A DNA stretch of 64,000 nt, taken from the NCBI GenBank assembly GCA_963920705.1, contig OY987231.1:24254200-24318199 (forward strand), read 5' to 3'. Position numbers and translations under genes: made by a program. The notes beneath the pieces were generated by a model. That model saw only the letters and a list, made by a program, of their open reading frames with translations. It was not told where the DNA came from and did not search any database. Positions 35,679-48,515 of the stretch are shown here, piece after piece; the stretch's first letter is position 1, and each line of letters starts with the position of its first letter. This DNA is from Odiellus spinosus (taxonomy: Eukaryota > Arthropoda > Arachnida > Opiliones > Phalangiidae).

Positions 35679-35955
35679 GTCTTCTTTCTAATGGTTTTAT
35701 CGGTTTAGGCCTAGGTGATCGTAGAAAAAAGTTAGGTTCATTTTAGGATATGGGTCATTTTCGGATTTTTGCTCGATTTCTATCGAGTGGCGAAATAGTC
35801 TATAACGAGTGGCTCGTGTTCATTTTATTATTGTAAATTAATTTAGGGATTGCTTTCTTTCAAATGGCGCAATCAGTTTATGTCTAGGTGATAGTAGCGA
35901 AAGGTTAGGGTCATTTTAAGATGGGGGTCATTTTTGGAAATCTTCCACGATTTGT
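35679..35955 (+). repeat. Imperfect direct duplication in the 5' intron of transglutaminase 2
   Basis: Two blocks of about 100 bp, spaced about 172 bp apart, share TAGGTGATCGTAG / TAGGTGATAGTAG, GTTAGGTTCATTTTAGGATATGGGTCATTTT / GTTAGGGTCATTTTAAGATGGGGGTCATTTTT and a closing CGATTT. Non-coding; it may be a duplicated regulatory segment. Confidence 0.6.
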
Positions 35956-36010
35956 ATCAATTAGGGTATATCCTTAGTTACTATACGTCAAGCCCTACAG
36001 TCGTAGGAAC

Positions 36011-39000
36011 ATGAATAGTTTGTGGAGTACGAGAGGGGGAGGCGACAATGGGTTCGCCGAGTACTTGTCGGATTTGACGGAAAGAATGAAAATGGATTAC
36101 GAACGGGGTAGATTTCCGAACGACGGCCGATCCGCCACTAGTAAGTAATCCGCAAATTTAATCGCTCGTAAGATTTATAGGCGAAAGCTTTTCATTCCAA
36201 TGGCTAATAAAGTTCAAAGGGGTCATCGATATAAGAAAAATATCGACTCTTTCGAGGTGACAGAACGTAAATTCAATTAAACGAACTCGGAGAAGCGATC
36301 TAGAATTTCCTTTAACCCGAGAGCCTCGTTGAATTTATATTTATTTTAAATTGACCAGCCTATTCTTTTAAAATATCGCTAAATCACTATTTGTTAGGGT
36401 TAATCGCGTATTTTAATCGGCCGCGTTTATAGATAGTGACGAAAGTAAATTTATCGAGGTTGAATCCGTGGATTTCGAAGTTATAAAGAACGCCGAAGAT
36501 CACCGTACGGACGATTACGATTTAGTGAAAATCGGACAAGTACCGGTCCTCAGGAGAGGACAACCTTTCAACGTCACGGTACAATTTAAACGGAAATTTG
36601 ATACGAAAAAAGATGATTCGTGGTTGCTGTTCACGTACGGTTAGTACCTTTACTTTTTGGGGGCCCAACTCCCGAGATCTCTTCTTCACGCGAGGCTATT
36701 TCATTAATTAGGTCCAAAGCCCCACCATACCGCCAAAGGAACGCTGGTAGAATTACAAATCCTCGACAAACCCGCTTCCGTTCGAGAAAGGAACCAATGG
36801 GGAGTCAAAATCCTTTCCCACGAAGGTCAGAAATTCGCGCTACAAGTGCAATTACCCGCAAACATCGCCGTTGGCGTTTGGAATATGAAGGTTCGGACTG
36901 GTAAATCCGACACCGAAGAATACGAAACGTTCGAGTGCAAGAATAATATTTATATCCTTTTCAACCCTTGGGTCAGAGGTAAAAAAGAGAAAAGTGGTAG
37001 ATAAAGTCATTTTAACCCCATTTTAATTTTATAAACCAGAGGACACCGTGTTTATGGAACAAGAAGATGCCCGAAAAGAATACGTTCTAAGCGAAATAGG
37101 CAGGATCTTCACCTCCAATTACAGAAACCCGGAAGGGATAACTTGGCTTTACGGTCAGGTATTAATCACCCGGTTTACCGTTCCGCACGCTCCTATCATA
37201 TTCTAATTTACGATCTATTATGTTTCCAAAATGATCTAAATACGACCCTATAGTTCAACAACGCCGTTCTGCCAGTTTGTACGTATATTTTAGAGAGATC
37301 TAGTTTGGGCTTTTCGGCCAAAGCGGATCCCATCAAAGTCGTCAGAGCCGTATCAGCCCTCGTAAGTTCGAAATTATTCGATTAAAGTTTTCAATCGTAT
37401 CTATGGCGTGTTTTTACTAGGTGAACCACCAGGACGACGACGGGATACTGGTTGGTAACTGGTCGGGAAAATACTCCGGCGGAACTGACCCTAGGAAATG
37501 GACCGGTAGCGCGCAAATTCTGGAGGAATTCCTGAAAAGTGGCTGGAAATCAGTCAAATACGGCCAATGTTGGGTTTTCGGTGGAATATGCACAACCGGT
37601 TGGCGCGTATGATCACGAACGCTTCGGGTGATGGATTTTTATTTTTCGGTTGTTTTTTTCCCCCGGGTTTAGTGTGCCGGGCCTTGGGTATCCCAACCAG
37701 GACAATTACCAACTTCTTTTCGGCTCACGACACGAACGATAATTTGACTATCGACTATTATTACGACAAGAATTTTAACGAGATGAAACGAGAGAATAGC
37801 GATTCCATTTGGTAAACGCAATTTGAAATCGATCCAATTCTTCGTAAGCTCGATCCCTTTATTACGTACAGGAATTTCCACGTCTGGAACGACGTCTGGA
37901 TGAAGAGACCGGATCTACCAGCCGGGTACGGCGGATGGCAAGCCATAGACGCGACCCCCCAAGAAAAGAGCGAAGGTAATAGACCATTTTGCTATTCCAA
38001 CTCGAGCGTCACTAGGATTGCTCAATTATCGGATACTAACGATAGGAAATATTTAGGCGTATATCAATTGGGACCAACGTCTTTGGAGGCCGTGAGAAAA
38101 GGGGATTTCAAATTCCCTTACGACGTTAACTTCGTCTTCAGCGAAGTTAACGCCAAAGTTATTCATCGACAAGGGAACAAGATATTGAAAGTTGAAAAAT
38201 CGCGGTAAGATGAAAGTCTATATCGATTCCTGGCCCTTTAAAACTTTAAATAGCAGCCTAATCCATTATGAAATAAAATAAGTTAAGCTTGAAAACTATT
38301 TTGAACTTACTACGAAAGTAGGCTTAACAAGGATCCACGGTTAGTTTGATATCTTTTGCCAGCGAGCGCCTATTAAGTCTAACGATACTCGCGTGTTGGC
38401 CGAAGACTCGTTAATGAAGAGCTATCAAACTTTCAACGGATCCTTGTTAAGTAAAAAATGGCTTAATATTGTAGAAAAGATTACTAGCGGAATAGGCGTA
38501 TTTAATTATTTAAGGGAGAACTTTTTCCCGGAAATATATTTGCTCGACAAGGATTTTGTTCACTAAAACTTATTATTACTATTGATCAGTGTCGGACGCC
38601 GAGTGGTCACCAAGAAAATGGGCAGCGAATTCAATTCTCACGAACCCGAAGATATAACGGCGCAATACAAGTCCAGAACAGGTATAACTTCCGGAAACTC
38701 GCCAATAAACTCGCAAATATCACCGATAAGCGGGAATATCTTAATGGATTACTCCGGTTATCTGGTGTCCGAAGACCTCCCTCCCTTTGTAGAGTGACCG
38801 CTCCGCTGTGGGTTCAAAATCGCACCGAAACCCCAAACATCTTTTTAAGGGTGGTGGAAAGATTTGTAATATCAAAAGGGTATTAGGCCTCGAGTGGTAG
38901 TTAAAGTCATTTTAAATACGAAGGTATTTAAAGGGATTCAACGATCTTTCCCAAACGCACCACTATACAACGCTTTTAGCGAGTAGTTGGTTTCTTCTCC

Positions 39001-40217
39001 GAAATGTACCCTATTTTGTTTCTTATAGCTATCGAAACGGCGGATAACGAGGGTAGAAGTTCTAACCGTATCGAACGAGCGGCTTTGGGCAAGGAATCGG
39101 ACGTGTCGGTAATTTTGCGGGAAATCGAGGCGGTTATGATTGGTCAATCGTTCTTCGTGGTCGTCGATATCGAGAACCAGAGTAACGAGGCGAGGAGCGT
39201 TTCCTTTCTCGTTTTAGTTCACAGCGTCGTCTACAACGGCGTAAGCGCCAGGAAGATTAAAAGAGAGAAAGCCGCTTTCACCTTGGCACCGGGACAAAGT
39301 AAGACCCAACTCGACAAATCGCTTAAAGGGAATAGAATTAACCCAATTACTGACTAGACCAATTAATTCCGTTTTTCAGTGGAAGAACTGATTACGGAAG
39401 TGACCGCCGAGGAATATTTGGATAAATTGGAGGATTTTGAGTTGATCAAAGTTAACGCTATCACCAACGTCGAAGAAACCGAACAAACGTTATTCTCGGA
39501 GGATGTTTTTAGCCTCGATAAACCGCGACTTCAACTCGAGGTTTGCACGAGAAAATAGGAATTTAGTCCCCGGGAAAAATTCGGACTAAAGATGGGACGG
39601 ATCATGATGTTCTTTCAGATTCAGGAGGACGCTTTAATACTTGGCGCGGAATACGAATTGAAGATAACCCTGATCAACCCGTTAAGAAGAAATCTAGAGG
39701 ATTCTACCTTCACCGTCGAAGGACACGGTTTGACCTACGCTTTCACCGACGATTACGGGTACGATTAATCGACACGTAAAATAGATAGGAATTTCAGACT
39801 GGCAACGCCGTCAGTCCACCTTTTATATTATGAAAACCCTTTCTAACGGAAGCCAAATTACAAAGAGCCTTTAAAAAACGGATAGGTTTTTTGAAACTTC
39901 CTCAACTAAGAGTTAAATTAGCAATAAGCTAAGTTTGGATGTTGAATCAACCAAATTTGTCCCATTATCGGACACGCTAACCTTGTGTACCTAACGCGAG
40001 TGGGTAAACACTCGCGAACTATATACTAGGCCAATTAAATTACCATAAAATATACTTTTTAAACTATTTTAGGGATATTCCACCGTTGGAAACCATCACC
40101 CATACCGTTAAAATCCGCCCTCAACGAGTTGGATTGAGATCTATCGTGGTAGCCTTCAACAGTCGACAAATCTCGGACTTGACCGCTTATAAAGCCGTTT
40201 TCGTCGTGCTGGAATAA
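36011..40217 (+). CDS. Transglutaminase 2 of the cluster, 14 coding exons, 735 aa
   Basis: Exons: 36011-36140, 36433-36639, 36712-36978, 37040-37158, 37254-37361, 37421-37598, 37673-37811, 37872-37975, 38057-38204, 38590-38681, 39029-39298, 39380-39540, 39619-39758, 40073-40217 (2208 nt). All intron positions and phases match transglutaminase 1, so this is a direct tandem duplicate. The triad is intact: Cys327 (YGQCWVFGG), His386 (NFHVWNDVW) and Asp409 ([12 protein letters not shown]). The N-terminal extension is shorter (43 residues) and lacks the Tyr/Asn repeats but keeps [12 protein letters not shown], matching [12 protein letters not shown] in copy 1. The residues after the active site differ (GGICTTG against AGVTTTG). 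The exon 6 donor GTTGGC is unusual. An N domain, a core and two C-terminal Ig-like barrels are present. Intron 9 holds a foldback element. No signal peptide. Functional divergence from copy 1 is unknown. Confidence 0.93.
38317..38452. mobile_element. Foldback element in intron 9 of transglutaminase 2
   Basis: GGCTTAACAAGGATCC at the left and GGATCCTTGTTAAG at the right are inverted ends. Inner arms TTAGTTTGATATCTTTT and GAAGAGCTATCAAACTTT continue the pairing. About 136 bp. A related single end, GGCTTAACAGGGATCCAAGGG, is at 42098. Confidence 0.78.
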
Positions 40218-41073
40218 CGCCTGATACCCATTTTTGAATTATCAATGACAAATTATTCTTTAAATTTATTTTTAATATACTTATAACGATATTCGGGTTT
40301 AATTCGTTATTATTTTATTTCTAAATGTAACTCGAATTATAGTAGTTAAATAATTAGTTAAACGTAACTAAATTATAATTATTTAGCCCATATTTAATTA
40401 AGCCAAAATGAGGCGCGTATTTTGATTGGTCGGAGGGATTAATTTTAATTGAATAAATTTAGATAGTGTCTGAAGATTTCGGAACTAATATTTAGGAAGA
40501 GAATGAATTTTCCCGTTCAGTTTCCCTTTAAATATATATCACGTAGTGAGGAAATAAATAATCCAAATAACTACGTTAGAAAAGCGTGGAAATATTTAAA
40601 AAAATGAGGTACTCATTCTATATGATATAATTCACGTTTGACAGGGCGTGAAACCACTTCTAACTCCGCGTCAAAAAATGTCCCGGGCATTCGTTTCAGA
40701 AAATGGGAAGATTTAAAATGAAACAATAGAACTAAGCCTTAATTAATCAATCTCCTCTGGAATTAAAAAAATTCCATTCGTAAATTCTAAGGCGAAAAAT
40801 AGATTTCCAAAAAATACATAGACGAAGCAAACGCTCAAAAGGCGACTCAAACTCGAAACGCGACTCATTCGATAAAAAACGATGCTTCAAAGAGTTTCTC
40901 AATTTTTTGAGCTCAGGTGTCAACTAAAACAATGGGTAAGTAAGAAAACTAAAACGAAAATATGCTAGAAGCATTATCGCCAGGCCTCCAAGTACCAAAT
41001 AAGCGCCCTAAGTAATGATAATGTTAAGAAAAAGTAAAGTGGCAAAATGATAATATTCAACTTGACAATTAAA

Positions 41074-41413
41074 CAGGGTTGGCACAGTTTTTAAAGATTC
41101 AAATTCTCCCACTTTTCCAGGTTTTTCCCTGACCTTTTCCAACGATTTTCCCTGACCGTTTCAGCTAATACTACACAATTTTTAAGCTTTTATTGTTTTA
41201 TATAATCGCGTTGGCGAAACTTTGTTGCAGGCGTATCTTTGTTCTAATCTATACAACTGACACGCCGTCAGCTGAGAATCTTTGCCGCGGATAATGATTG
41301 AAATTTCCTGGCTTCTTCAAAGATCTTTAAAATATCTTAAAATTCCCTGACTTTATAAAATATCTTAAAATTGCCTGACTTTTCCCTGTTTTCCCTGACC
41401 TTTGGCAATCCTG
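41074..41413. mobile_element. Non-autonomous hAT-like element, copy 2
   Basis: CAGGGTTGGCACAG at the left and TGGCAATCCTG at the right are imperfect inverted ends. The interior has repeated TTCCCTGAC / GTTTTCCCTGACC and the block TTTATATAATCGCGTT, TCTTTGTTCTAATCTATACAACTGAC shared with 51985-52319. Non-coding. Confidence 0.72.
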
Positions 41414-41916
41414 AATGAATGAATGAAATCCCTATTTCTACTAAAAGAGCCCCAAAATATATTTCAATCTAACCCATTTTAATCCAATGTATAGGAAATT
41501 CAATGTTAAAAATGAATTTTGTTCCAAATTCAAGGGTATATTATTTAAATTCGGTCACACCCGCGTGTTTGGTTGTCCATAAATTAGGTAAATGGGCGTT
41601 AGCTCGAATAAGGGCTATAGTCTAACCAACAAAAAAATTCTTTAAAAAAAGAGTATCGTACTAAACATTATAGCATCCGCCAAAACTGGTTTTAAAATTC
41701 AACGTAAAAAGAAATTTTAGCTTTACTATAAGAGGGCAACAAAAAAAGCATCTCTCTCCGATGATCCCACCCTGCACTACCACAATGTTTCCAATCCCAC
41801 GCCAGATTCGTTTTCGTTGAAAAAACGAGACTAGGAACGGATCATTACGTCATATCAAAACAAAACCCACGTATCGCCAAATAAACACGTTTTTACGAGC
41901 TTTTAAAGGAAAACAA

Positions 41917-42051
41917 AGGCCTAGGAGTACTCGCGCCTGTCACCCTGGAAACAAACTCGCCCTCCAGGCTTTCTCTCGCCCTCGCTACCCGAGGGGAAGC
42001 TCAGAAGGCGAGCCCACTTCCAGCGAAACGGGCAAAAGAAATCCTAGGCCT
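41917..42051. mobile_element. GC-rich foldback element, AGGCCTAGGATT family, copy 2
   Basis: AGGCCTAGGAGTACTCGCGCC to CAAAAGAAATCCTAGGCCT, about 135 bp. Shares GTCACCCTGGAAACAAACTCGCCCTCCAGGC and CCCACTTCCAGCGAAACGGG with the copies at 26303 and 56883. It has the intact centre (CTCGCTACCCGAGGGGAAGC) that copy 1 lacks. Confidence 0.85.
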
Positions 42052-45000
42052 TTGATTTACGAGATATATTAAGCTACAAATAATATTCTAAACTTAAGGC
42101 TTAACAGGGATCCAAGGGTCGTTATACTTAGTGGTTAACGAAACGAATATTTGACAGTAAAGATTTAGATTAATTTTTAAAACAATTAAAATACAATGTT
42201 TTAGATAATTTAGTTGAACAAATTACTTCCCCCTTCGAAAAGGTGACGTCACACCAAAAAGGCTAAAAATACCTTAACTACCTCCTATTTGTTGTAGTTA
42301 TACTAACCACGTTTGATTGAACTCGGAATAATCAAAATTATAATATATTGAAAACGTTTTGTTGAACACTTCAAGGACTATGGAAAACGCTCGATTAATT
42401 AAGGCGTCTTTTTCCTTTACATAAATTTGAAATGAATTTGAATGAAAGAGGGAAATAATGTGGTTTTGCTTTCAACTGATACGACCCTAACGCGTGAAGA
42501 AAGAAAATTAACCATAATAACTAAAGTTTTTTGAATTTTTGGCGAAGTGACTCGATAGAAGCGCGTAACGTAAGAAATATTTAGTAATATCTCCCTTATA
42601 AGGATTAAACGAATGACGTCATCGCAGTCTCGTATTATTCGCCTCTCGTCATCATAACCGCGAGAAGTAATTTTTAGTTTAAAAAAGTATCCACCGGAAG
42701 ATATTTCATTAAAAACCATTATTTCGTATAATGACATTTTTCCGGTTTGACTATAATACGACTCCGTTTCAAGGAATACTTAAAGCAGACCCGCAACTCA
42801 TGTTTTCTACATCCGAATGACGTCCCGCGGAATAACCAAAGATATTGACTTAATCAATTCTAATTAATTAATTCTAATTTGGTCAAAAATGATATAAAAA
42901 TCGCCAAATTCCCAACAGAAGCGTATCAAAATCATTTTAAATTTGGCTCCTCTTTTGTGGAATTCGGGTTATTTGCTCCAATTCTGTTGAAATTTTCCAA
43001 TTTGGAATATTTTTGAAAAAATTAGAAGATTTTTACTAATTAGGAAAGTCGATTTCTTTCCCTATTCTTAGGAGTACATTGAAATAAATTTTAATAGAAC
43101 TGACGTCACAGTATCGGGAATTTTTTCAATTTTGAATAATTCGCTATCTTCATTACTACTCGTGGCTGTAATAGATTGATTCGAATCTTGCACGCGTTCT
43201 GGCATCGAAACTACTACCATTCATTTGATTCGGTAAAAATTTCAAGGGATTTGTTAGTTTCCTGAGATAATTAAAACGATAATATAAATACATGATGCTA
43301 GTTAAACGTTTAAGTACGTCTTTAATCGAATCTAAACGATGATCTAAGAATTTAATCCCAAGGATTTATATATATTTTAAATAAGTTCCCGCTTTCGTAA
43401 CTCGCCCGATATTGCGTCAGGAAAAAATATTTTACTTTTGGTTTCAAGATTAGAATTAGGGGAAAATTGAATGGCGTTAATTTTAGTTTTAGATTTTAGA
43501 CGACTTCGTAATCTATTTTACCTCGAATTTACACCGTAATTTATAAGGGAAAGTCAAATTTTCAAAATATCGACTTAAACCCTAAAATCTTTCCCAAAAA
43601 AGTAGGTACAGCCTCACTCGAAAGATAATTATAAACAAATAGAAAATTAACTAGAAAATAATCTAGGTAGGTTTATAGTTAAGAAATATCCGTCAAATTT
43701 GAGAAATTCGTCAAATTAGAACTTTTGAAATAAATTTTAAAACGTAATAACGTCAGGATACGAAGATTTCTTCAAAATTAGGTTATTTGAAATATCCCAA
43801 ATTCCGTTATTATAAAAAAATAATGTACTAAAACTGATAGCTAATTCGAAAAGACATTACCTAAACTATATCGTGGAATTTCCAAGTCAACGCCTTAAGT
43901 AAAATTACTCATTCTATTCTGGACAATCTTAATCGTTTATATTAAAAAAAATGAATAAAAAAAATTAACCTCAATTTTCATTTTTTACGAAAAGGTTTTA
44001 CAAAAGTTCTCATTCAAGGGTAAGAAATAAGTTGATAAAGCCAGAAATTACATTCTTATACCCAGTGTTCGAGCGTAATGATTCAAATTAGTTAAAGCGA
44101 TACTGTCACTAATTTTTCCCCCAACCACAATGAAATATAATTTTAATTTTTTCATCCTTTGAAAAACAATATTCAAAATTGTCTCCCTCCGCGCGCAAAA
44201 TTTTGAATTTGGTTTTATAAGTACGAACAAACTGGGCTTACCGCGAACAACGTCTTTTTAAAATAAACTTTAAAAACTTGCAAAAGGTTTCTCATTAATT
44301 TGTAGTTAATTAACAAAATTAGGATTTCTGTTCGTTAAGCCTAACTACATATTTAGAATTTTAAAAATGATAGAAAACCATCAGATAATCAAACAGAGTC
44401 TTAAATTTAAAGGTTTGTGGGGGTGAAATATTTTCAGATTCTCTTTGATTAGTCGCAGATTTTTGAAAATTTTTAAATGTATTCCGTTTAAAATGGAATT
44501 AGGCTTAGCGGACTAAAATAGCAACTTTTATAATTAAAAGTAAATTGATAATGTTTAGTGAGATCTTCATTATCCCTTTGAAAATACCTAATAACGTCCG
44601 ATTTCATATATATTTAACGCCGTTTTCAGACAAAATACGCGTAAAAGCGACTTTCAAAACCAAAATTACAAGAATATAAGTCATTCTTATTTTAGAAATG
44701 AGAAGGCGAGGGGTTTAACCAACTTCCATAACTTCATTACGTAATTAATTACGGTAACACTTTGGTTACTGGCTAATCAATTTCATATAGTCAAATATAC
44801 TAATATACCGATTACTTAATTATAGCGATTAACCAATCACGAGAAGCGGGAATTTAAAACAAAAACCTTGGATTAAATATTATTAAACCAGAAAACTTAG
44901 AGGCTCGTATTTGACGCAACTTTAAACTGACTATTCTTACAAACTTGTAATGAAAAAAACGAGTAAGCGGGCGTCCGTAGGATGGAGTAACCAGGCTTGT

Positions 45001-45384
45001 ACTCATTTTTTCCAAATTTCTCTATCTTGATAAATATTTTAGTTTTGGGAAAGTGTTAACCTCGTTTAAAGCTACAAGTCCGCTCTTTGCCAAAAAAATT
45101 CCCGCGAAATATTTCTCAAACTTTTGGCATTCGCGCGTTTAAAGGTTTCGCGCATCCGTCATTAGATTACGTCTCTTTATGTTCCGTAGAAAGTGAAACT
45201 TTGTTTGCCATTATATAATATCTGTCGGATTGGGATTGGAACGCAAATGTAATTTAGAAACCATCTCGAGCGTCGGACGCCATACCGTGACGATTATATC
45301 GAAACTTGTTTAAACTTTTATATCTTTTTGTTTAAGATAATTATTTTAATTTAATGGTGCGTTAAAGTTTAAAAGCAATTTATT

Positions 45385-45601
45385 ATGGGCAATTGTTTAT
45401 CATCGTTTCGGGCTGTTTTTCGTCCAAATCGTTCGATTAATGACAGTTCCCCGGCATCCATCCCACTAACACCCAATTTTGATGAAAAGCCAGGTAAGAA
45501 TTTCAATACAGTTTTGATTATTTATAATTGACGGAGTTAATGATATTTTAGATCCAAATTTAAATGGTCTTAAATGGTTTGACGGTAGAATTAATATTTA
45601 A
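45385..45601 (+). CDS. Possible small lipid-anchored protein, 2 exons, 52 aa
   Basis: ATG at 45385 opens MGNCLSSF, a strong N-myristoylation signal (Gly2, small residue at 6) with Cys4 available for palmitoylation. Exon 1 (45385-45493) ends at a consensus donor GTAAGA. The acceptor TGATATTTTAG leads to exon 2 (45552-45601), which continues DPNLNGLKWFDGRINI and stops; the lengths sum to 159 nt, in frame. If real, this would be a tiny membrane-tethered protein. No family is recognised. Exon 2 may instead belong to a longer alternative splice form, or exon 1 may start a longer gene whose other exons I could not find. The 5' flank has only AT-rich sequence with a TTTATATC element about 70 bp upstream. 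Confidence 0.4.
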
Positions 45602-45805
45602 GGCTATAATCCATTCCTGTCATAGTTTGAAAGCTTCTAATATTGAGTTTAAATAAATTAATATTAAACGGATTTAATTAGTTTTAGATAAAACAAACTT
45701 TGACTGTCGAATTAAGAACTCTTAAGATTAGTTAAGAAACTTTTTTTGGGCGATCGGACCGTGGCTCCTAAATTTTATTCCCATTAAAATTGAATTTTAA
45801 TGTTT

Positions 45806-45927
45806 TTAAGGGATAATGAAATCTAGTATTATTTTTATTCGAGTAGGATGTAGAAAATAAAATTTATTTTTTACTAGAAACTACTTAAATTGATGGGAAA
45901 ATAGTCATGGCTTCATTCTCCTTGTAA
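45806..45927. mobile_element. Short TTAAAGGG-family MITE
   Basis: TTTTTAAGGGATAATGAAATC at the left and GGCTTCATTCTCCTTGTAA at the right, 122 bp apart. Non-coding; ends somewhat degraded. Confidence 0.5.
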
Positions 45928-45960
45928 AGATATAATAGTTGCTATTATAAAAGTACACTT

Positions 45961-46144
45961 CGTCCCAACCTTGAAAAAAGCGTCATCTTCCGTAGAAACG
46001 GATTCTATTTAAAGACTCTTTTCGTTGGTTTCAAGTCTGGCAACCAAGTATAGATAATCGTATATTTCGATCCAGCCTTGAAAAGAGGAAACATCTTCGA
46101 TAGAAAAGGGTGTTTTTTCAACGGCTCTTTTGGTTGGTTCCGAG
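45961..46144. repeat. Imperfect tandem duplication of a 75-bp block
   Basis: 45961-46035 and 46068-46144 match: CGTCCCAACCTTGAAAAAAG / CGATCCAGCCTTGAAAAGAG, CATCTTCCGTAGAAACGG / CATCTTCGATAGAAAAGG, then ACTCTTTTCGTTGGTTTC / GGCTCTTTTGGTTGGTTC. On the - strand the second block reads as protein-like sequence (FSIEDVSSFQGWIEIY); the first has a stop. It may be a decayed coding repeat or a non-coding duplication. Confidence 0.55.
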
Positions 46145-48100
46145 CTTATTTTATAAATACCAACTATTGGCAATTTTCCGATTCGGGACACCCAAACATA
46201 TTGAACGCGGAAATCTTAAAAAATGTGTAGGAAACCGAGTATTACCTTGAAAAATAACTGTAGGTGGATTAGTTAAGAAAAATGAGGATACGTTCGACGA
46301 ATAAATTCGTCGTTCGCGGTGTGGGTTAAATAATCCGGGGGTATAAACGATACTAATACGTGCCCAAACATAATATCAAAGAGAGCATCGAGCCTCTACG
46401 TCAATTACAGTTAGACGCAAATACCACGCGCCTAACCTTAAATAAAAGAGTGACGCGTAATTGCAATAATCCGATCGTAAACCAACGTCGCGGAGATTTT
46501 TGGAGTCGCCAACTTAAACTGTTTATTTGCGGGTTTGGTCACGCGGCCCAATAATGTATAGATATTTTTGCATAATTTTCCAACGATCTTTCCAAAAGAT
46601 CTTCGCGTTCAAATTGCATTAAGAATTCGTGAAAAATGCGTGCCAACCTCCCTTTAAAAGTAGTAACTAAGATATTATTTACAATTATACGTAACGCGTG
46701 GAAATTGTTTTATATCAAAAATTCTCTCGAAGGAGAGAGTGTTCTTAATTGCTAAATAAATTCCGTACCCCCCCCCCCCTTTTACAGATGTTTCTAAGTA
46801 CAATGACTTATTTCTGGAGTGTCGGATGATATTTGTACATCGCGCGAATTGAAAAGAAAATTAAAAAATGATGATATTACATAGAGACGCGATTTAAATT
46901 CAATTTAAAAAGCAATTTCATTCAATCAGCGGCGTGTATTGATTCTATATTACGTAAAGGGAAGGTAACGCGCCGCTGTTTTAAAACATGATTAATTATT
47001 ATTAGTCAGTGGAAGATTACGAAGTCACATAGGGGATAGAAATAACATAACTGTCAAGTGTTTTTCACCAACTACAAATAGAAATTGAATAGCATTTTCG
47101 GAGAGATCGTTAAAAAATGATTTAAAAAAATATATACACGAGGTAGAAAACGAGCGCTACTACTATGGCCAAGTATATCATTTAGCCTTCACCCCCTTAG
47201 GGGGGTGTGGTTAAAAATTAAGGCCATTTTAATATTTTTAAAACAAAAATTGCCCGCAATACTACGTCATCATGGTCGCGTGATCTCCCTATTGTATAGA
47301 GCAAAAAGTCGCTTTCGCGCGGTCGTTTTTCGTGAAAGTACTTAATCCCGATTAAGTTCTACATTTCGTACGAAAATCATTCTTAATTATGTTTCAGAAA
47401 TAAACTACGATAAAAAATGATCTCGATATTTTTGATATTTGAATTTTTAAGTTTCATAATTCAACTCAAAGGTATAAAATTTTGAAGGAGGCGATATTTG
47501 GTTGTCCCAAAAATATACTAAATTTATAATAGCTTTATCTTCCCTTTAAAATAATCGAACTATATAATGATTGGTCGAGTTTGAGTCTAGACTGTAATTT
47601 GATTCAGTTTTCTCACTAAATATTACGAGAGACATTCACTTGAAAAACGGATTAGTCGCCGGAAACGATGAGATTAGTTTTAAAACTAAAATTAAACTTC
47701 AATTTTTAAGAGAAATTATATCTCTGACGTCACGTATCAACAACATAAAAAAAAGCGCGGGAAATAAGGTCAACAAAAACCAGAGTCGGAACGCTAAATA
47801 TTTTTTTATCAAGTTGGGAAAATATCCCAAGTCTCACGCGAAACTTATTTTTTTGATGTCTTAAGTTTGGTGGTAATATTAGATTGGTTAAATTTCGCGA
47901 CAAACAACTGGTTTTTTAAATTGGAATTAAGTACAATCCAAGGTTGAAAGGTTTAACAATTTATATAGACCTCGTTAATAAAATTTTGACATCCACGCGA
48001 GAAAGATTTTCATTATTGGGGTCAATATAGGCTAGTTTTGGTATTCGAAAAGGCTTTTTGAGAGGCCCACCACTCTAAAGTTTAAAAACAAACGAAGAGG

Positions 48101-48515
48101 TTGCTTAAGAACTCGGAAACTGATTAACCTGGAAATTCCAGCGATATATCATGGAAGTGGGGGTCCATGATGTATCGGTATCATTTACAAGAATATTTCT
48201 GAACGAGTTTATTTAAGGGGTAAAACAAATCAGAGCTCTGTTCAATTAACAACGATGTTTAATGACTCGTGTACTGATTAACCTGGAAATTCCAGCGATA
48301 TATCATGGAAGTGGGGGTCCATGATGCATCGGTATCATTTACAAGAATATTTTAAAACAATTTTATCTAATGGGCAACAAATCAGAGCTCTGTTCAAATA
48401 ACTAAGATGTTTAATAACTCGCGTACTGATTATCCTGTAAATTCCAGCGATATATCATAGAAGTGGGGGTTCTTTGATGCATCGGTATCATTTACAGGAG
48501 GATTTCGTAACAATT
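48101..48515 (+). repeat. Three-copy tandem repeat, period about 153 bp, with a conserved hairpin
   Basis: Copies begin at about 48120, 48274 and 48426 with CTGATTAACCTGGAAATTCC. Each carries GATATATCATGGA, a loop AGTGGGGG and TCCATGATGTATC, a 13-bp stem. The third copy is more diverged (ATCATAGAA ... TTCTTTGATGCATC) and is truncated. AAATCAGAGCTCTGTTCAA follows in copies 1 and 2. Non-coding. Confidence 0.88.

Larger units (their letters stand above)
33540..36010. other. Spacer between transglutaminases 1 and 2
   Basis: About 2.5 kb without a protein gene. It holds the 3' end of transglutaminase 1 (AATAAA near 33875), a 494-bp foldback element (33941-34434), a TATA box with a probable 5' exon for transglutaminase 2 (35511-35591) and an imperfect duplicated block (35679-35955) inside the presumed 5' UTR intron. 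Confidence 0.6.

Noticed and set aside
42417..42737. A 106-aa - strand open frame
   Set aside because: Composition is like translated AT-rich DNA, with no motif, repeats or splice context; kept out for lack of support.
46360..46554. A 64-aa + strand open frame
   Set aside because: It starts at a non-ATG codon and has no acceptor, donor or family resemblance that supports it.
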